Shown: positions 41,791 to 53,676 of the stretch, in pieces
How positions within the stretch are numbered: position 1 is the first letter of the stretch
How the letters are laid out: the number at the start of each line of letters is the position of its first letter
NCBI GenBank assembly: GCA_016800925.1
Contig: JABCPU010000283.1
Coordinates: forward strand, 1 to 64,000
Direction of reading: 5' to 3'
Length of the DNA stretch: 64,000 nt
DNA from: Suillus spraguei
Lineage: Eukaryota > Basidiomycota > Agaricomycetes > Boletales > Suillaceae
Program-made: the position numbers and the translations under genes
The notes under the pieces: generated by a model
Told to the model about the DNA's origin: nothing
Seen by the model: the letters and a program-made list of their open reading frames with translations, nothing else
Databases searched by the model: none

Positions 41791-43160
41791 AGTAGGCTTA
41801 CCTGATTTGATGGCGATGCAGAAGCTTCTAGAGCATCAATACGAGCGGTAGCCAAATGCCGCACAATTTTGTGGGGCCACTCGGATGCCACAGCCCTTGG
41901 TTGGCCAGCATCCTCAGGCTCACTATCGGAGACAAAAATGATGTCAGCTGCCTTGCACTTCTTTGTTAGTTGCAGCTGAGTGTCTATTGTGACAACGGCT
42001 GGATGAGACTTGGTGCTGCTGGCATCAGCAAGTTCTGCTGTGGGAATTGTGATGGTTGCAGGAGGGCAGGGCAGTGACGGCTATGCATTTGAGGGTGTCT
42101 GAGGCTGGGAAAGAAGTTGTGGGTCAATGTTGAGTTCTTCAACTATTTTGGACCTAGCAGACTGCAAGGCAAGGTTAGCTACATCACTGTCAGCGCTTAG
42201 TGCCTCAAGCAACTTGGGACCAGTCAGATCAAGGTCTACTAGCGACTCTGAGTCTTCAGCCTTGATGTCGAGTAGCCCACCAAACGAGGAGGCAAAACTT
42301 GACGTGACGAGTCCGAAATGCTCATCTGATGGGATGTCCTTGAGCTCTGGCAGGCATCGCATGCCAGTGATCTTCTCTTCAAGTTGAAAATGATTGAATA
42401 GCTTTGCGATTTTGTCGACAAGGTGAATATGATAAGAGCCGTGAGTAGATGAGATGAGGCTGGATTTTTCAGCCTTGAAAAGGCAATGCAAATGTCTTGC
42501 CGAAGAACAAAGTCGTGACAAAGGCCTGTGAACATTATAATTCCACTGGTGTGCACACACTGGAGTGAGTTCCAGCCTTTGTGAGACCCCTCTACACATC
42601 TTCCATCCATTCATATATCCTGCCGTTCAAGGCAGCCTTTGCGCACATGCTTTAGCTGCTCTTCATGAACCTGAAATTGATGTTGTTAGTTTGAAAATAG
42701 CCTTCGCAAGGATGAACACTCACTTGGCATGCCCCCGTTGACCATACCATGCCTTCGCATACCCATTTCTCAAATGTGGAGGGTGAGCCTCGTCTCCTGC
42801 TCATTTTGGTCCCAGCACTTGGCTGGATTCCCGCCCTCCGCATGTGTCTTCAGTATACAAGCAGAGATCTCAGAGACTACCTCTTTCCAGTGGGGATTCT
42901 TGGAGGGATTGAGGATCGCACTCGTATATCTTGTTCTGTAGGATTAGCATGTAGATTAAATGGCAAAAAAAAGTGCTTACCTCATGATAAAATGCCAGAC
43001 ATTGAGTTTCATGGTAGCATCAGGGAAAACAGCAGTAACTATGTTGCGGATATGACAGCAGTTGTCAGCAACAAATATTTCAGGTGGAGAGACATGAAGC
43101 AAGTTGCATCGGGTCTTCAGACCTTCGAGAAGCTCGCTTATTTCGGCGTTTGATTGGCCA
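41791..43160 (-). pseudogene. KDZ-type transposase-like remnant (C-terminal region)
   Basis: On the minus strand from about 43160: VSPPEIFVADNCCHIRNIVT, FPDATMKLNVWHFIMR, a short intron (about 42934-42980), RYTSAILNPSKNPHWKEVV, a TGA, then after an intron (about 42683-42722) VHEEQLKHVRKGCLERQDI, EGSHKGWNSLQ and MFTGLCHDFVLRQDI. The block 'DNCCHxR...WHF...RY' followed by 'GSxxEGSHKGWNSLQ...HDFVLR' is one I associate with fungal proteins annotated with KDZ-associated Cys clusters (CxC5/CxC6). The tail (42081-42614) is Ser/Glu/Asp-rich and ends near ASPSNQ. Several stops and frame shifts are present. The family label is from memory and moderately sure. Confidence 0.55.
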
Positions 43161-43259
43161 TGACAGAAGCGCTAATGGTAGTGCATCAGTGAACTGAGAA
43201 AACATATCCGACATTTATTGATGATGATGAAAGAGCTCAGGTCCTAGTTTCTGCTATCA

Positions 43260-44604
43260 TTGCTGGGTGCGAGGTATGCCATCAGTGAATTGATGAACAA
43301 ATTGAAATATCATATTAGGCTATGTATTTGTAATAATCACAACAATCTACGTAAATGTAGAGGGGGGACATCACTTTACTAAGGAAGGGTGAGTGAACAA
43401 AGTGTTTGATCAAGTTGTCCTAAGCTCAATGTACTATCTTTTACTTTGGTTGCCATGCAAAGGCATGATGTAGCTTAAGCCGATGAAGTGAAATGCACGA
43501 CCATAACTATCAAGACAAACCCAACAGTCACTATTGAGTATGGGTGCTAAATCATTTCATTACGCACTAATTTCTAAAATAAGACACCTGGTGCGCAAGC
43601 TGGAACTTTTTATATTCATTAAAAATTTCTTCTGTTAACTTTCAGTTGTTTAATACAAAGCATGAGGTTCATTTTTGACAACATACTGGCCTCATATAGT
43701 ACAGTGCAATTCATTCTTACTTCGCAGACACTTGCCCAGGCTAACTGACACATCCTTTTTGTGCTTCAAGTACTGCAAGAAAAACTGTGGGCAATGCATG
43801 GCATTGAAGTGATGTCTGATGTTGCTTGTTGCGTCAAATTTTGAAAATTAGCGTGAGAGAGAATCTTCGAAAGCAGGTGGTGTGGACTGCGGAATTGAAC
43901 CAGATATCACCAGACTGCCATCTTGTGTGATCAGCTTCAGCAAAGACAAATACCGACAACAACAATTATACCTCTGTGTCGCTGACACTTTATATACAAA
44001 AAATGGGTTGCAGAATAGTAATTTGCTGCTTGGAGCCTGGATAGCTGATTGATGGAGTTGGGAAGAGATAGTGAGGTATATTTAGTAGTCTATTCAGCGA
44101 TGTATCACAAACCTTCGCTCAGCATGCAGCATCTTCAAAGAGTTGCAAATTGGTTAAAATGTGTGTAGCTTTGATTATTAACATGAGGAAAGTCACACCT
44201 CGCACCATTGCTTACATTGCCTGTCAAGTGAGTATAATAATTGCCCTTCATCAGCAAACCAGAGGTGTACTTGACATCCCTGGACAACCCTGGACAGAGT
44301 CACAGAGCCCACAGCAAGGGTCCTCTCTGTACAGCCCTGTACAGAGTGTTAGGTACTTCAGACAATACAATACAGAGCACAATTGGGTAGGCCAGACAGG
44401 AATATCACAGAATGCTCACAGAAAGTGCACAATAATTAAAACCAAACAAATCATCATTGTGTCGTACTACAAATAAATATCCTACGGAAATACTAAAACA
44501 TGATCAGTCTAGTTGGAGTTTCAAGCCCCAATCATGGCGCCTGTTTGGATCATTGCGAGTCAGAATTCTGCACAGCCGTCAACAAATAACACAAATTAAG
44601 AAAA
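43260..44604. other. Intergenic, no gene seen
   Basis: About 1.3 kb without a supported gene. One 108-codon open frame at 44150-44476 has no recognisable motif. A tRNA-like B-box (ggaattgaacca, read on the minus strand, at 43891-43902) stands alone; it is discussed among the rejected items. Confidence 0.4.
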
Positions 44605-45270
44605 GTATGTTTACATACAGTGGTTACTGTACTTGAGTGCTACTGATCTCGCCTAGAGCATTCCGAATACATATGATTTAGGATATAAGCACCGCATACC
44701 CTGCACAATACAGTACCTGATTTTACCCCATTGCACGTACTATAGGTTTATTGTCTAGCTCTGGATCTACCCAGTAGTAGACTTAGTCTGTAAAGTTCAT
44801 TACCGCTTGTTAATCAATCTCGCTCTTTCACCGTTACCACTGGTATACCGCTGGACTCTTGATTGCTATTTTGACTGAACTTCTCCTGCACCGCTGCTTT
44901 ACCGCTGAAAGTACCACAGCCTTCTTTATTGTTTCTTTGCACCACTCGCAACCCTACCGCTACAGCTGATATTATCACTCACCATTGCTTGCTCGATGTT
45001 ACTGTTACTGACTATATCTCAACCACGGTAGCACTGCTACATAAGACACTAGTCCTGGTGGCATCATCGCTGATCGTGGCAACTTACTGCTGAATATGAT
45101 GCTACTCAAGCTCACTGGTTTGACTTGGATCTAACTATACTAACAGGCATCCCCCTTTAGGGTTGAAAACTCTTGTTTCGCAAGTGAAGCAGACTAGACG
45201 GAGCGCAAGGCCACACATACTAACTTAGGAGGTAGTTTATCTACAGCCCAGGTTAGGTTGTATCTTTACA
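44605..45270 (+). mobile_element. LTR A, 5'-truncated, start of gypsy A element
   Basis: Matches the right two thirds of the full LTR A at 52545-53497 from about TATGTTTACATACAG to the end GTTGTATCTTTACA. It contains ATCTCGCCTAGAGCATTCCG, TCTAGCTCTGGATCTACCCA and many TACCGCT-type motifs. A primer-binding-site-like sequence and a gag frame follow directly, so this LTR heads the internal region of a gypsy element. Confidence 0.8.
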
Positions 45271-45292
45271 ACTGGAGCCCACCGCGAGGGGG
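45271..45292 (+). promoter_or_regulatory. Putative retrotransposon primer-binding site
   Basis: ACTGGAGCCCACCGCGAGGG begins right after the LTR end. A near-identical TTGGAGCCCACTATGAGGG follows LTR C at 50754. The shared position and sequence support a primer-binding role; the priming tRNA cannot be identified by eye. Confidence 0.55.
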
Positions 45293-45379
45293 TCCTTTGG
45301 TATAGTTTTGTTCTTGTCTTAATCGCTTACTGCATGCTTGTCACCGCAGTTATTACTGCACCACTACGCTACTGATAGT

Positions 45380-47423
45380 ATGTCTGACAGATTTTGCATG
45401 CCACTGCGCCGCACGGCAGCGGCACCATACTTTGATGGTAACCCAAGAGAATTGCTAATGTTCCTCGCTACTGTAGACGAGCTGGCAGACTTGGCTGGCA
45501 TCGCTGATAAAGCACACATCAAGGTGGCTATACGCTACGCAGATCCTGACGAGGCAGAAGTATGACGCTATTTTGCACTTGTACCCAGAATGTGGTCCTA
45601 TCATGTTCAACTGCACAGTTACTGCTGAAGCAGTCACTCCGCTGGCAGACCCCTATCAGGGAGACGCTATTGAGCACTCTGATGCTGACGTACCGCAACA
45701 AGTTATGGCATTAGGAATCATTACTGCTGAACAAGTATCGCTACCGCTCAAAGATACCGCACCACCGGCGGTTCAGCAATCATTAATGGCACCAAGTACA
45801 GACAGCACTATGCTACCTACGCCACTACTGCTGTGACGAACAAACTCATGCTGAGCTTGAAACAGCACATTTTCATATAGGTGTCACACGGCTATCATTA
45901 TCATTACCTTTCGGCTTCACTGTCACTTGCCATGACACTTTACCATGTGTTACCCCTATCTAATGGTATCGTTCTGCACTCCAGAAGCCTCATTGCAGCT
46001 TAGCGGCTGTACTGCAGCAACTTTCCCATGAAGCGGTGATCTTCGGCAATCTCCGTAAACCCATTTGGTATCCTCAAGCAAGATTTACCATCCGTCCAAT
46101 GTCCATCCAGTCTCGCCGGTACATTATGTTTTGTAAACTGAAGTGCAGTCTTATTACATGTCTGCTGCATGTTTATCCTATCCCTTCCGTTTCTGTAGCT
46201 ATTCCTTAGTATAAAATTTCTAGGTACCTGTACTCGTTCCTCACTTCCCTCCTATAGTACACACAGTACTTAGGAATAGTCACCATTACTGTCACTATAA
46301 ATAAAGTCCTTTACCAAAGTCACTATCTCTAAGAATTGCCTTACTGCTGCACGCACTACCGCTCTTTACCACTTGCCCATGCTTCACTGCTACACTACCA
46401 CTTGTTTTACCACAGAAGTTCCCACACTTACCGCAGTTTTACTGCTTGTACTACTGCAGTTTTACTGTTCACACTACCGCTTGCCTACCACATTCCCATG
46501 CTTACCGCTAGTTTTACCACAAGTTTCCCATGGACCGGAGGTCACTGCTAGCATCTTGCTATCTCCAACAGCATTCTTGCACCACAGGTTGGGCATTATT
46601 GAACTATACTAACTTAGCATTCCCTTTAGGGTCGAACGTTCTTGCCTTCACAAGTGAAGTAGACTAGGTAGAGCGCAAGACTCGCATACTAGCTTAGGCC
46701 GTGGTTTATCTACAGCCCAGGCTAGATTGTATCTTTACACTGCGTGAGGATACGGCACCCTTGCCAACCCAAGTGCTCGACAAAAATTTGTCCTTGAATA
46801 AACCACACTATACTGACGACACTACATTTTGCACCGTTTATACAGACAGCGACGCATACCGCTTGGTAGAAGAAACAGACGAAACAGCAATTGACTTGGT
46901 TAGCACTGACATTTTACTGACAGAACTCTTGACGGTCACAGAGCCTGAACGCTCTCAAGATGAAGTACCGCAGACCACTAGCGCTGATAGTGGAGAAGTT
47001 ATGGAAGTAACACTGGAAAGGTATAGTATAGTAGAAGCACTGATGCATACAGCAGAAGCAACGTTTACCGCTCAGACTGTTACTGCACGTTTACCACTGA
47101 CACCTAAAGAAACATTCACCACAGGAGCTATTCAGCTGAACTCACAGACCACACGTGCCTACCACCATGTGTTGACCGTTGCGTTAGTATGCAAAGACGA
47201 TGGTCTTACCAGGTCATACTGCACTCCTAGCCTTACCACGGCTAGAAGGTTTATTATTGGCTACTGGCATATGTTCTCGCAGCATATGACGAAGCCCAGC
47301 CTACTGCCCGCTAGTTGTCCGCCAACTATTGTCCCACAGTACTGCAGGCCATTGCACGCTTGCATAGCGCTACAGCAGTACAAATGCAGATCACGTGGTT
47401 TCCATTGCAAACAACGAAGCTAA
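45380..47423 (+). pseudogene. Ty3/gypsy A gag and adjacent ORF, split by LTR B
   Basis: Starts MSDRFCMPLRRTAAAPYFDG and NPRELLMFLATVDELADLAG, a gag N-terminus typical of Agaricomycete gypsy elements. The frame shifts after ADPDEAEV. The next frame (45573-45836) ends TMLPTPLLL at the LTR B insertion and resumes after it at about 46740 with REDTAPLPTQVLDKN, then TDDTTFCTVYTDSDAYRLVE and a Thr/Ala/Glu-rich part to 47423. No zinc knuckle, protease or RT follows here. The Thr-Ala-rich content results largely from the TACCGC motif that fills this element. A related uninterrupted ORF lies at 63090-63878. Confidence 0.65.
45832..46739 (+). mobile_element. Solo LTR B (908 bp), inserted in gypsy A ORF
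   Basis: TGTGACGAACAAACTCATGC ... GATTGTATCTTTACA, with 4-bp target duplication CTGC on both sides (45828-45831, 46740-46743). Removing it restores the reading frame of the host ORF. Its 3' end resembles that of LTR A (ACAGCCCAGGCTAG...TATCTTTACA), so families A and B are related. The short frames inside (46336-46612) are repeat artefacts of CTACCGCT/TTACCGC motifs. Confidence 0.85.
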
Positions 47424-48034
47424 CCCCAGAAGTCAAGCATCAAAGACCCAAGCACGTATACCCGCCAGTGGAAACCCAACAGCATCATTCATTATCCTAC
47501 CGCCACCGACATTCGCTAATACCACCCTCGTTACTTGATCATAAAAACAAAGAAAAGAATACCGCACACGTACAATAGTCTCTGTTTTACCCCGTGTTTT
47601 GTCCAGTGATCAGTTTCACACTTCAAATGCATGCCCACATGGCATCACTTACATACATTTAGCGCTAACGAGCGCACAGACTTTTATTATGGTACAAAGG
47701 ACTATATCAATTGGACAAGGAATACCGTGCACCACTAAAGTACTATACACCTTTTTCTTCAAACATGTAGGCAGCACACTGCGCCCATTGATTGATTAGA
47801 CAGGAGATATCATGCTGAAGCTTACCACGGCGGCAATACCGCAGGCATAGACAAAGATAGCGCAACAAAGAAGACAAGACAAGCGGAACCTTGCACAGAC
47901 TTACAGTATCAGTTCAATTTTTGTTTACTGCAAGCGAGCGCTTACTATACGTTACCATTTACCTTAGGTGTCAAATGGACTATGACTGGTGCTAGGACTT
48001 GGACATGGAGGCATTTGGACTTATTGGACCTCTA
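47424..48034. other. Retroelement-derived, no clear gene
   Basis: It continues the gypsy A internal composition (TACCGC motifs, for example near 47455-47510 and 47825-47850) to about 47980, then changes to a TTGGACTT-rich stretch before the Zn2Cys6 copy. No conserved domain is seen. Confidence 0.4.
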
Positions 48035-49203
48035 TGGACTTAAGGCGTTCACACTGTTTTTTTCTGGAGCCACCAGGACCCCTATCATTGCGGCAACTAT
48101 TCTATGGTACAAGATATAGTACAGGAGCTAAGGTACAAGTACAAGGAGAAGAGAAAGAGGAAATATCTACATACAGCGCCTCTTTTGGCAGCAGTTCATA
48201 CAACCATGGAGAAAGTTCATGTTACCCACCAACTCCCTCATCATTCCTTCCATCTGCATAAACTGCGCCTGGGCCTCTTCCAGCCTTGCTGCCATCAGGA
48301 AGTCCAGATTCTCACCCTCCAAGTCTTGAAGGTGCTGTGCTACATTCACAGCTTCTTCCTCAGATTCTTCTTCCACCACTGCCAGAGACTGCGCCTTAGC
48401 AGCGAGTTTTGCTGGGCAGGGGGGAGACGCGACCACTGCTGGCTCACCATCAGTCACCTCAATGACTTCATCTGGTTTTTTTAATTTTGCCGCGGGGGCA
48501 CTCTTGGAGCTGCCGGCGGTAGCAACTACTGATGGCGTCTTTGCTGTGGGACGCCCTCTTTTGCGACGAACTAAGGAAAACGAGTTAGCACAGAGTTAAG
48601 TCAAGAAAAGAGAGAAAGACTCACCAGTGTTGTGGGAGCACCTATGTTTATACTTGTGACAGTGGTCGCAGACCTTGCCCTCCTCACTGGTGCAAATGTG
48701 GTCCCCCTTGGCACAGGTATCACACTTTGTTGCATGCCGCGAATTGCCAGTGCACATGCAAGCAGTCTTAGGCTAAATGAGATCAGTAAAAGCTAAGTCA
48801 AGAAAGAGAGAAGACTCACCAGTGGTTGCGCTATCACAACCTCCAAGGAATTTTTTGAAGAGGGCTGTGCTACCTTCTTGGGTGCAGGCGCTTTCTCCTC
48901 CTCCTCTCACTGTCACCGCCAGCGACATCTTCCACCTCAGGGTCCTCCTCCAGGGACCACTTCTTCCCTTTACCCTTGTCAGCTACCGCAGGCTCAGGCA
49001 GAGCCGCAGCAGCCTTCTTCTTCTCCTTTGCGGCCTTTTCAGCCACAGTGATCTCCATATGATAAGTGTTGACCGTTGGCATCATGGCATTTGCTTCAAG
49101 GACCTCTTCAGGCATCAAGCCCAAGCTAAGGCCAAGTGCTGCACCTTCGCGGCGGCACTCTTAGACATCACACTAGAGAAAGTTAAGTCAGTACTGATAC
49201 CGC
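48035..49203 (-). pseudogene. Zn2Cys6-type protein gene, copy 1, cut by LTR A
   Basis: Minus-strand exons parallel to copy 2: an exon with GLMPEEVLEANAMMPTVNTY and EKKKAAAALPEPAVADKGKG (about 49130-48890), a zinc exon (about 48775-48630) with CDTCAKGDHIC and CDHCHKYKHRC, and a last exon (48457-48167) with FMQMEGMMRELVGNMNFLHG. Spacing of the six Cys (CX2CX6C, seven residues, CX2CX6C) fits the fungal Zn2-C6 binuclear cluster. The 5' part is missing because LTR A (49204 onward) begins inside the first intron. The Glu-rich linker has lost its frame (RRRRKRLHPRR). Its 3' flank matches that of copy 2, so the two arose by duplication. Confidence 0.6.
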
Positions 49204-49737
49204 TGTAAAGATACAACCTAGCCTGGGCTGTAGATAAACCACTGCCTAAACTAGTATGTGAGTCTTGTGCTCCGTCTAGTCTGCTTCACTTGTGAGAACA
49301 AGAGCATTCAACCCTAAAGGGGGATGCCTATTAGTATGGTCAAGTTCGAGTCTAACTTATGTGCGAAACAAGCATTGAGGTCAGCGGTAAGTTGCCGCAG
49401 TCAGCGATGATCCCGCCGGAACTAGTGTTGTGTGTAGCGGTGCTACCATGGTCAAGATAAGGTCAGTAACAGTTGCGTCGAGTGAGCAATGTCGAGCGGT
49501 GATATCAGCGGTAGTGGTAAGGTTGCGAGCAGTGCAAAGAAACAGTAAAGAAGTCCGTGGTACTTTCAGCAGTAAAGTAGCAGTGCATGAGAAGTTCAGT
49601 CAAAGTAACAGTCAAAAGTCCAGGGGTATGCCAGTGATAATGGAGAATGAGCGTGATAGATTAACAAGCGATAAGGAAACTTTAAAGACTAAGTCCACTA
49701 CTGGGTAGATCCAGAGCTAGACAATAATCCTGACCTA
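49204..49737 (-). mobile_element. LTR A, truncated
   Basis: TGTAAAGATACAACCTAGCC at the left is the reverse complement of the LTR A 3' end. Similarity with 53677-54220 runs to about 'AATAATCCTGACCTAT' and stops, so about 420 bp of the LTR 5' part is missing. The 92-codon frame at 49430-49708 is the same LTR artefact as at 53904. Confidence 0.85.
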
Positions 49738-50411
49738 TATAAATCCATTTCCGTTCTCGCACTTGGGCTCTGGCCCTTGTAAGCTTCCGACTCAGACCTA
49801 TGGGATCATTCCCTAGGCTGGAGCCTTGATCCTTTGTCCTATATCCTGTTCAGACTTCGTCCATTTCCTGTCTCTCATCTGATTCACCTCCGACTCTACC
49901 TGTGGTAGTCTTATCCTGTCTGTTTCTATTCCGGACCTTGTCTGGAGTAGTCTATACTACCTCTACACCATATCCGGACCTACTCCTCTCTAGTAGTCAA
50001 CACCTCCCCTAAGATCCATAGAGCTACGCTCGTCTGATCATCTGATCATCCAATCATCTGCCCCTCCGCTCTTCCGCTCCTCTGAGCTCTGGACCTTCGG
50101 ACCTCTGGTCCTCCGGATCTATCCTATCCTATCCTCTGACATCTATGGATCATCTTTCCCTCCGGAGCTTTGCTCCTATCCTGCCCTGGACTTTGTCCAG
50201 GTGTCCATCCTTCATCCATTCTACTTGGAACTTGTTCCATCACTATAACTCCCCCTTGGACTTCATCTGAAATTAAGGTCACATACTCGGGTAAGGGGCA
50301 CAGCGTATAAGCTGAGGCCAAGCCCCTTCAACTTTCCGTCCCTCCAGTACAACCCCATGTAAGACCAGGACTTCTTAGTAGCCCCAGTTTTGCATGATTG
50401 TAACACTCACC
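49738..50411. other. Non-coding, probably retroelement LTR or leader
   Basis: Pyrimidine-rich sequence with many short echoes (TCCGGACCT, CTGATCATCTGATCATC, TATCCTATCCTATCCT, TCTGGACCTTCGGACCTCTGG). It resembles 57180-57480 in style. Possibly an LTR of another gypsy family; no ends can be set. Confidence 0.4.
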
Positions 50412-50753
50412 AACTTTCTTGCTCATACGGAGTTGCCGCTACCACTACCGCACTGCCAGTGGTAATAACATTTTCGTCTCATTCAAGTAACTTCGTTCTT
50501 GCTCTCGCTAGCTAACCGTTGCAGCTATCCTTACTGCGCGTGTACCGCTGACATCGCACTAGTACCACCGATATACCGCTAACCTCGGAAGTCGGAATTC
50601 TCATTGCCTTATTAGTACTTCATTGTTTCTTTCGCACTAACTTAGAAGGAATTGCTTCTATTTGCAGTCCTCTTGGGTCGGATATCTCACTCGCACCTCC
50701 AGTAGGATTAACGCTACGCTTATACTTAGGCCAGCGCTAGTTTCTTCGTTTCA
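50412..50753 (+). mobile_element. LTR C, 5'-truncated
   Basis: Inverted counterpart of 57496-57590 plus 59209-59440: shared TAACATTTT(C/T)GTCTC, TTCTTGCTCTCGCTAGCTAA, GAATTCTCATTGCC, AACTTAGAAGGAATTGCTTC and GTTTCTT(C/T)GTTTCA end. A primer-binding-site-like TTGGAGCCCACTATGAGGG follows. Confidence 0.75.
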
Positions 50754-50934
50754 ATTGGAGCCCACTATGAGGGGACCATAGAAGCACTAAATCTGGAATG
50801 CACTACCCACACACTTCGAGACAATGAGACTCGCAGTCTCAGGTCTATTTGCCTAGCCGAAGAAGATTTCTTCCCGCCAAAGATTAACAATGACACGGAG
50901 ATCTTAGCATCTTGGACCTCCCAAGGACTTAGGC
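50754..50934 (+). pseudogene. Gypsy C leader and gag start, fragment
   Basis: After the primer-binding-like sequence, one frame reads ALNLECTTHTLRDNETRSLR and LAEEDFFPPKINNDTEILAS before it meets the flank of the Zn2Cys6 copy near 50925. The position fits gag, but no diagnostic motif is included. Confidence 0.4.
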
Positions 50935-52360
50935 GTTCACACTGTGTTTTTTTTTCGGAGCCACCAGGACCCCTATCATTGCAGCAACTATGATATAGTA
51001 CAAGTATGAAGAAGCTAAGGTACAAGTACAAGTGGAAAAAGACAAGAGAAAGAAGTATCTAAAGGTGGCGCCTCTTTTGGCGGTGGTTCATACAACCACG
51101 GAGAAAGTTCATATTACCTGCCAATTCCCTCATCATTCCCTCCATTTGCATGAAGCGCGCTTGGGCATCCTCAAGCTGGGCCGCCATCAAGAAGTCTAGG
51201 TTTTCACCTTGCAGGTCCTGTGGACGCTGCGCGACATCTATGGCTTCCTCAGAATCGTATTCCACCGCTGCCAGAGACTGTGCCTTAGCAGCGATTTTTG
51301 CTGGGCAGGGGGGAGACGCGATTACTACTGGCTCACCGTCAGTCACCTCAATGACTTCATGCGGCTTTTTTGATTTTGCCGCAGCGGCACCTTTGGATGT
51401 GCCGGCGGCAGCAACCACTGGTGGTGTCTTTGCCGTGGGATGTGTCCTCTTGCGACGAGCTAAAGACAAAACAAGTTAGCAAAAGTTAAGTCAAGAAAAG
51501 AAAGAAGAAAGACTTACCAGTGTTATGGGAACACCTGTGTTGAAACTTGCGACAATGGTCGCAGACCTTGCCCTCTTCACCGGTGCAGATATGATCCCCC
51601 TTGGCGCAGGTGTCACACTTTGTGGCATGCTGCGGGTTCCCAGCGCGCATGTGGGCAGTCTTAGGCTAAAACAATATTAGTAAAAGCTAAGTGAAAGAAG
51701 GAAGAAAGGACTCACAGGCGGCTGCGCTATAAGCACCCCCATTGACTTATTGAAAGAAGGCCACGCTACCTTCTTGGGTGCAGGCGCTTCCTCTTCCTCC
51801 TCCTCTTCCTCCTCAGGCTCTTCCTCCAAAGCCCGCTTCTTCCCTTTGCCTTTGTCAGCTACCGCAGGCTCAGGCAGAGCCGTGGTAGCCTTCTTCTTCT
51901 CCTCTGTGGCTTTCTCAGCCACAGCGATCTCCAGATGGTAGGCATTGATGGTTGGCATGACAGCGGTTGCCTCCATGACCTCCTCAGGCATCAAGCCCAA
52001 GTTAAGGCCATGTACCGCGCCTTTGTGGCGGCACTCTTCTACATCACACTCAAAGAAAGAAGCTAAGTCAGTACTGCTACTGCTAAAGAAAGAGGAAAAA
52101 CGCACAGAGAATTGCTCCCATGCCTTCACCCACATCTCCTTCTCCTCCAGCAGGTCCACCCTGTGATCAGGCGCCATGAGGATGAGCCCATCCAGTTTGT
52201 CCTGGAGGGTGGTGAGTTTCTTCTGCGCCGCAGATGGAGCGGCGGCAGCAGGTGTCAAAAGCAAAGGTCGATGAAGACATGATAGTACGAAGTAAAGATG
52301 GGAGAAAGTGGAGAAGTCCAATGACAGCCCTTTTGGAGGGAATGGTAATTTTGTGACCAC
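50935..52360 (-). CDS. Zn2Cys6-type protein gene, copy 2
   Basis: Exon 1 (to about 51717): PSAAQKKLTTLQDKLDGLIL, MAPDHRVDLLEEKEMWVKAW, then GLMPEEVMEATAVMPTINAY, a Lys/Glu-rich linker with KGKGKKRALEEE and a Glu run. Exon 2 (51665-51520): HATKCDTCAKGDHICTGEE and CDHCRKFQHRC, a CX2CX6C-X7-CX2CX6C cluster matching the fungal Zn2-C6 pattern. Exon 3 (51469-51059): RRKRTHPTAKTPP, SPPCPAKIAAKAQ and a Met/Gln-rich helix FMQMEGMMRELAGNMNFLRG. An ATG at about 52292 (MSSSTFAF) is one base out of frame with exon 1, so the 5' end is damaged or mis-sequenced. A role as a DNA-binding or gag-like factor is inferred from the cluster alone. Confidence 0.55.
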
Positions 52361-52544
52361 ACTGCATCACACTCCGTTGCGTTGTCCACAGTCACAGCAT
52401 GGTGCATCCACAATTCCACGTCTGCACGGCAAATTCCACTTACGGGTCTCATCACATGATCTTGATATCGCTTGAATTCTTGCTAAGTCCCTTACCGGCG
52501 GTATAGTTGACCAGGGATGGTCAGTTTCTAAAGTTCCTAGGGGA

Positions 52545-53497
52545 TGTAACGAACATATTGGCGCTGGGCTTAAAACCCCACCTTTTGACACTCGTCTCAT
52601 GTCTACAGGAGTTACCACTTGTCCATGGCCGTCTTACCCCTTTAGCAGTACTGGCGGCATCCCACACTTACCGCACACTGTACTGACTACCGCACCACGT
52701 TCCACATACTAATGTCCTCCCATGTCCTTGCTGCATCCGCATAGCTCCATTTGGTGCGTTGTTTGTTTTCTGTTCATTATCACTGATTCCACAGCAAGCC
52801 TTATTACATGTTGCCTCGTGCCACAGCGCCTCACGCTATGTTTACTTACGGCAGTCACTACACTCCAGCACTACTGATCTTGCCTAGGGTATTCCGAGTA
52901 CATACAATTTAGGATATAAGCACCGTGTACCCCACACAATACAAGTACCTGATTTTACACCATTGCACATACTATAGGTCAGGATTATTGTCTAGCTCTG
53001 GATCTACCCAGTAGTGGACTTAGTCTTTAAAGTTTCCTTATCGCTCGTTAATACATCATGCTCATTCTCCGTTACTGCTGGACTTTTGACTGTTACCTTG
53101 ACTGAACTTCTCACGCACCGCTACTTTACTGCTGAAAGTACCACAGACTTATTTACTGTTCCTTTGCACTGCTCGCTACTTTACCACTACCACTGAGACC
53201 ACCACTCGACATCGCTTGCTCGACGCAACTGTTACTGACCTTATCTTGACCACGGAAGCACCACTACACACGACGCTAGTTCCGGCAGAATCATTGCTGA
53301 CCGCGGCAACTTACCACTGACCACGACGCTTGTTTTGCACATAAGTTAGACTCGAACTTGACCATCCTAATAGGCATCCCTCTTTAGGGTCGAACACTCT
53401 TGTTCTTACAAGTGAAGCAGACTAGACGGAGCGCAAGACTCACATACTAGTTTAGGCAGTGGTTTATCTACAGCCCAAGCTAGGTCGTATCTTTACA
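52545..53497 (+). mobile_element. LTR A, full length (953 bp)
   Basis: TGTAACGAACATATTGGCGC ... GTCGTATCTTTACA. It faces the inverted LTR A at 53677 across 179 bp of gypsy RT sequence. The right flank starts CTGGAG; the left flank is CTAGGGGA, so there is no matching target duplication, and the left junction is probably a recombination product. Confidence 0.85.
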
Positions 53498-53676
53498 CTG
53501 GAGAATGCTGGCATTTGCTGCTTCATCTGGGAACATCTAATTGTGGTTAACCACGTCTTGCATCGCTTGCGTATGGTTGGGCTAACCGTTTCTGCCAAAA
53601 AGTTCGTTTTAGCCGCGCCTACCGCCAATATCGTAGGGCACATGTGTACCTTCGAAGGGCGCATACCAGAGTCTGG

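Noticed and set aside
43877..43945. Possible tRNA on the minus strand (B-box-like GGTTCAATTCC with an upstream TGGCAGTCTGG).
   Set aside because: The two boxes are only about 10 bp apart, T-stem pairing is poor, and no acceptor stem or anticodon arm can be drawn.
46336..46612. ORFs rich in His/Tyr/Thr/Leu within LTR B, repeated at 55099-55363.
   Set aside because: They fall wholly inside an LTR and arise from its TACCGC motifs.
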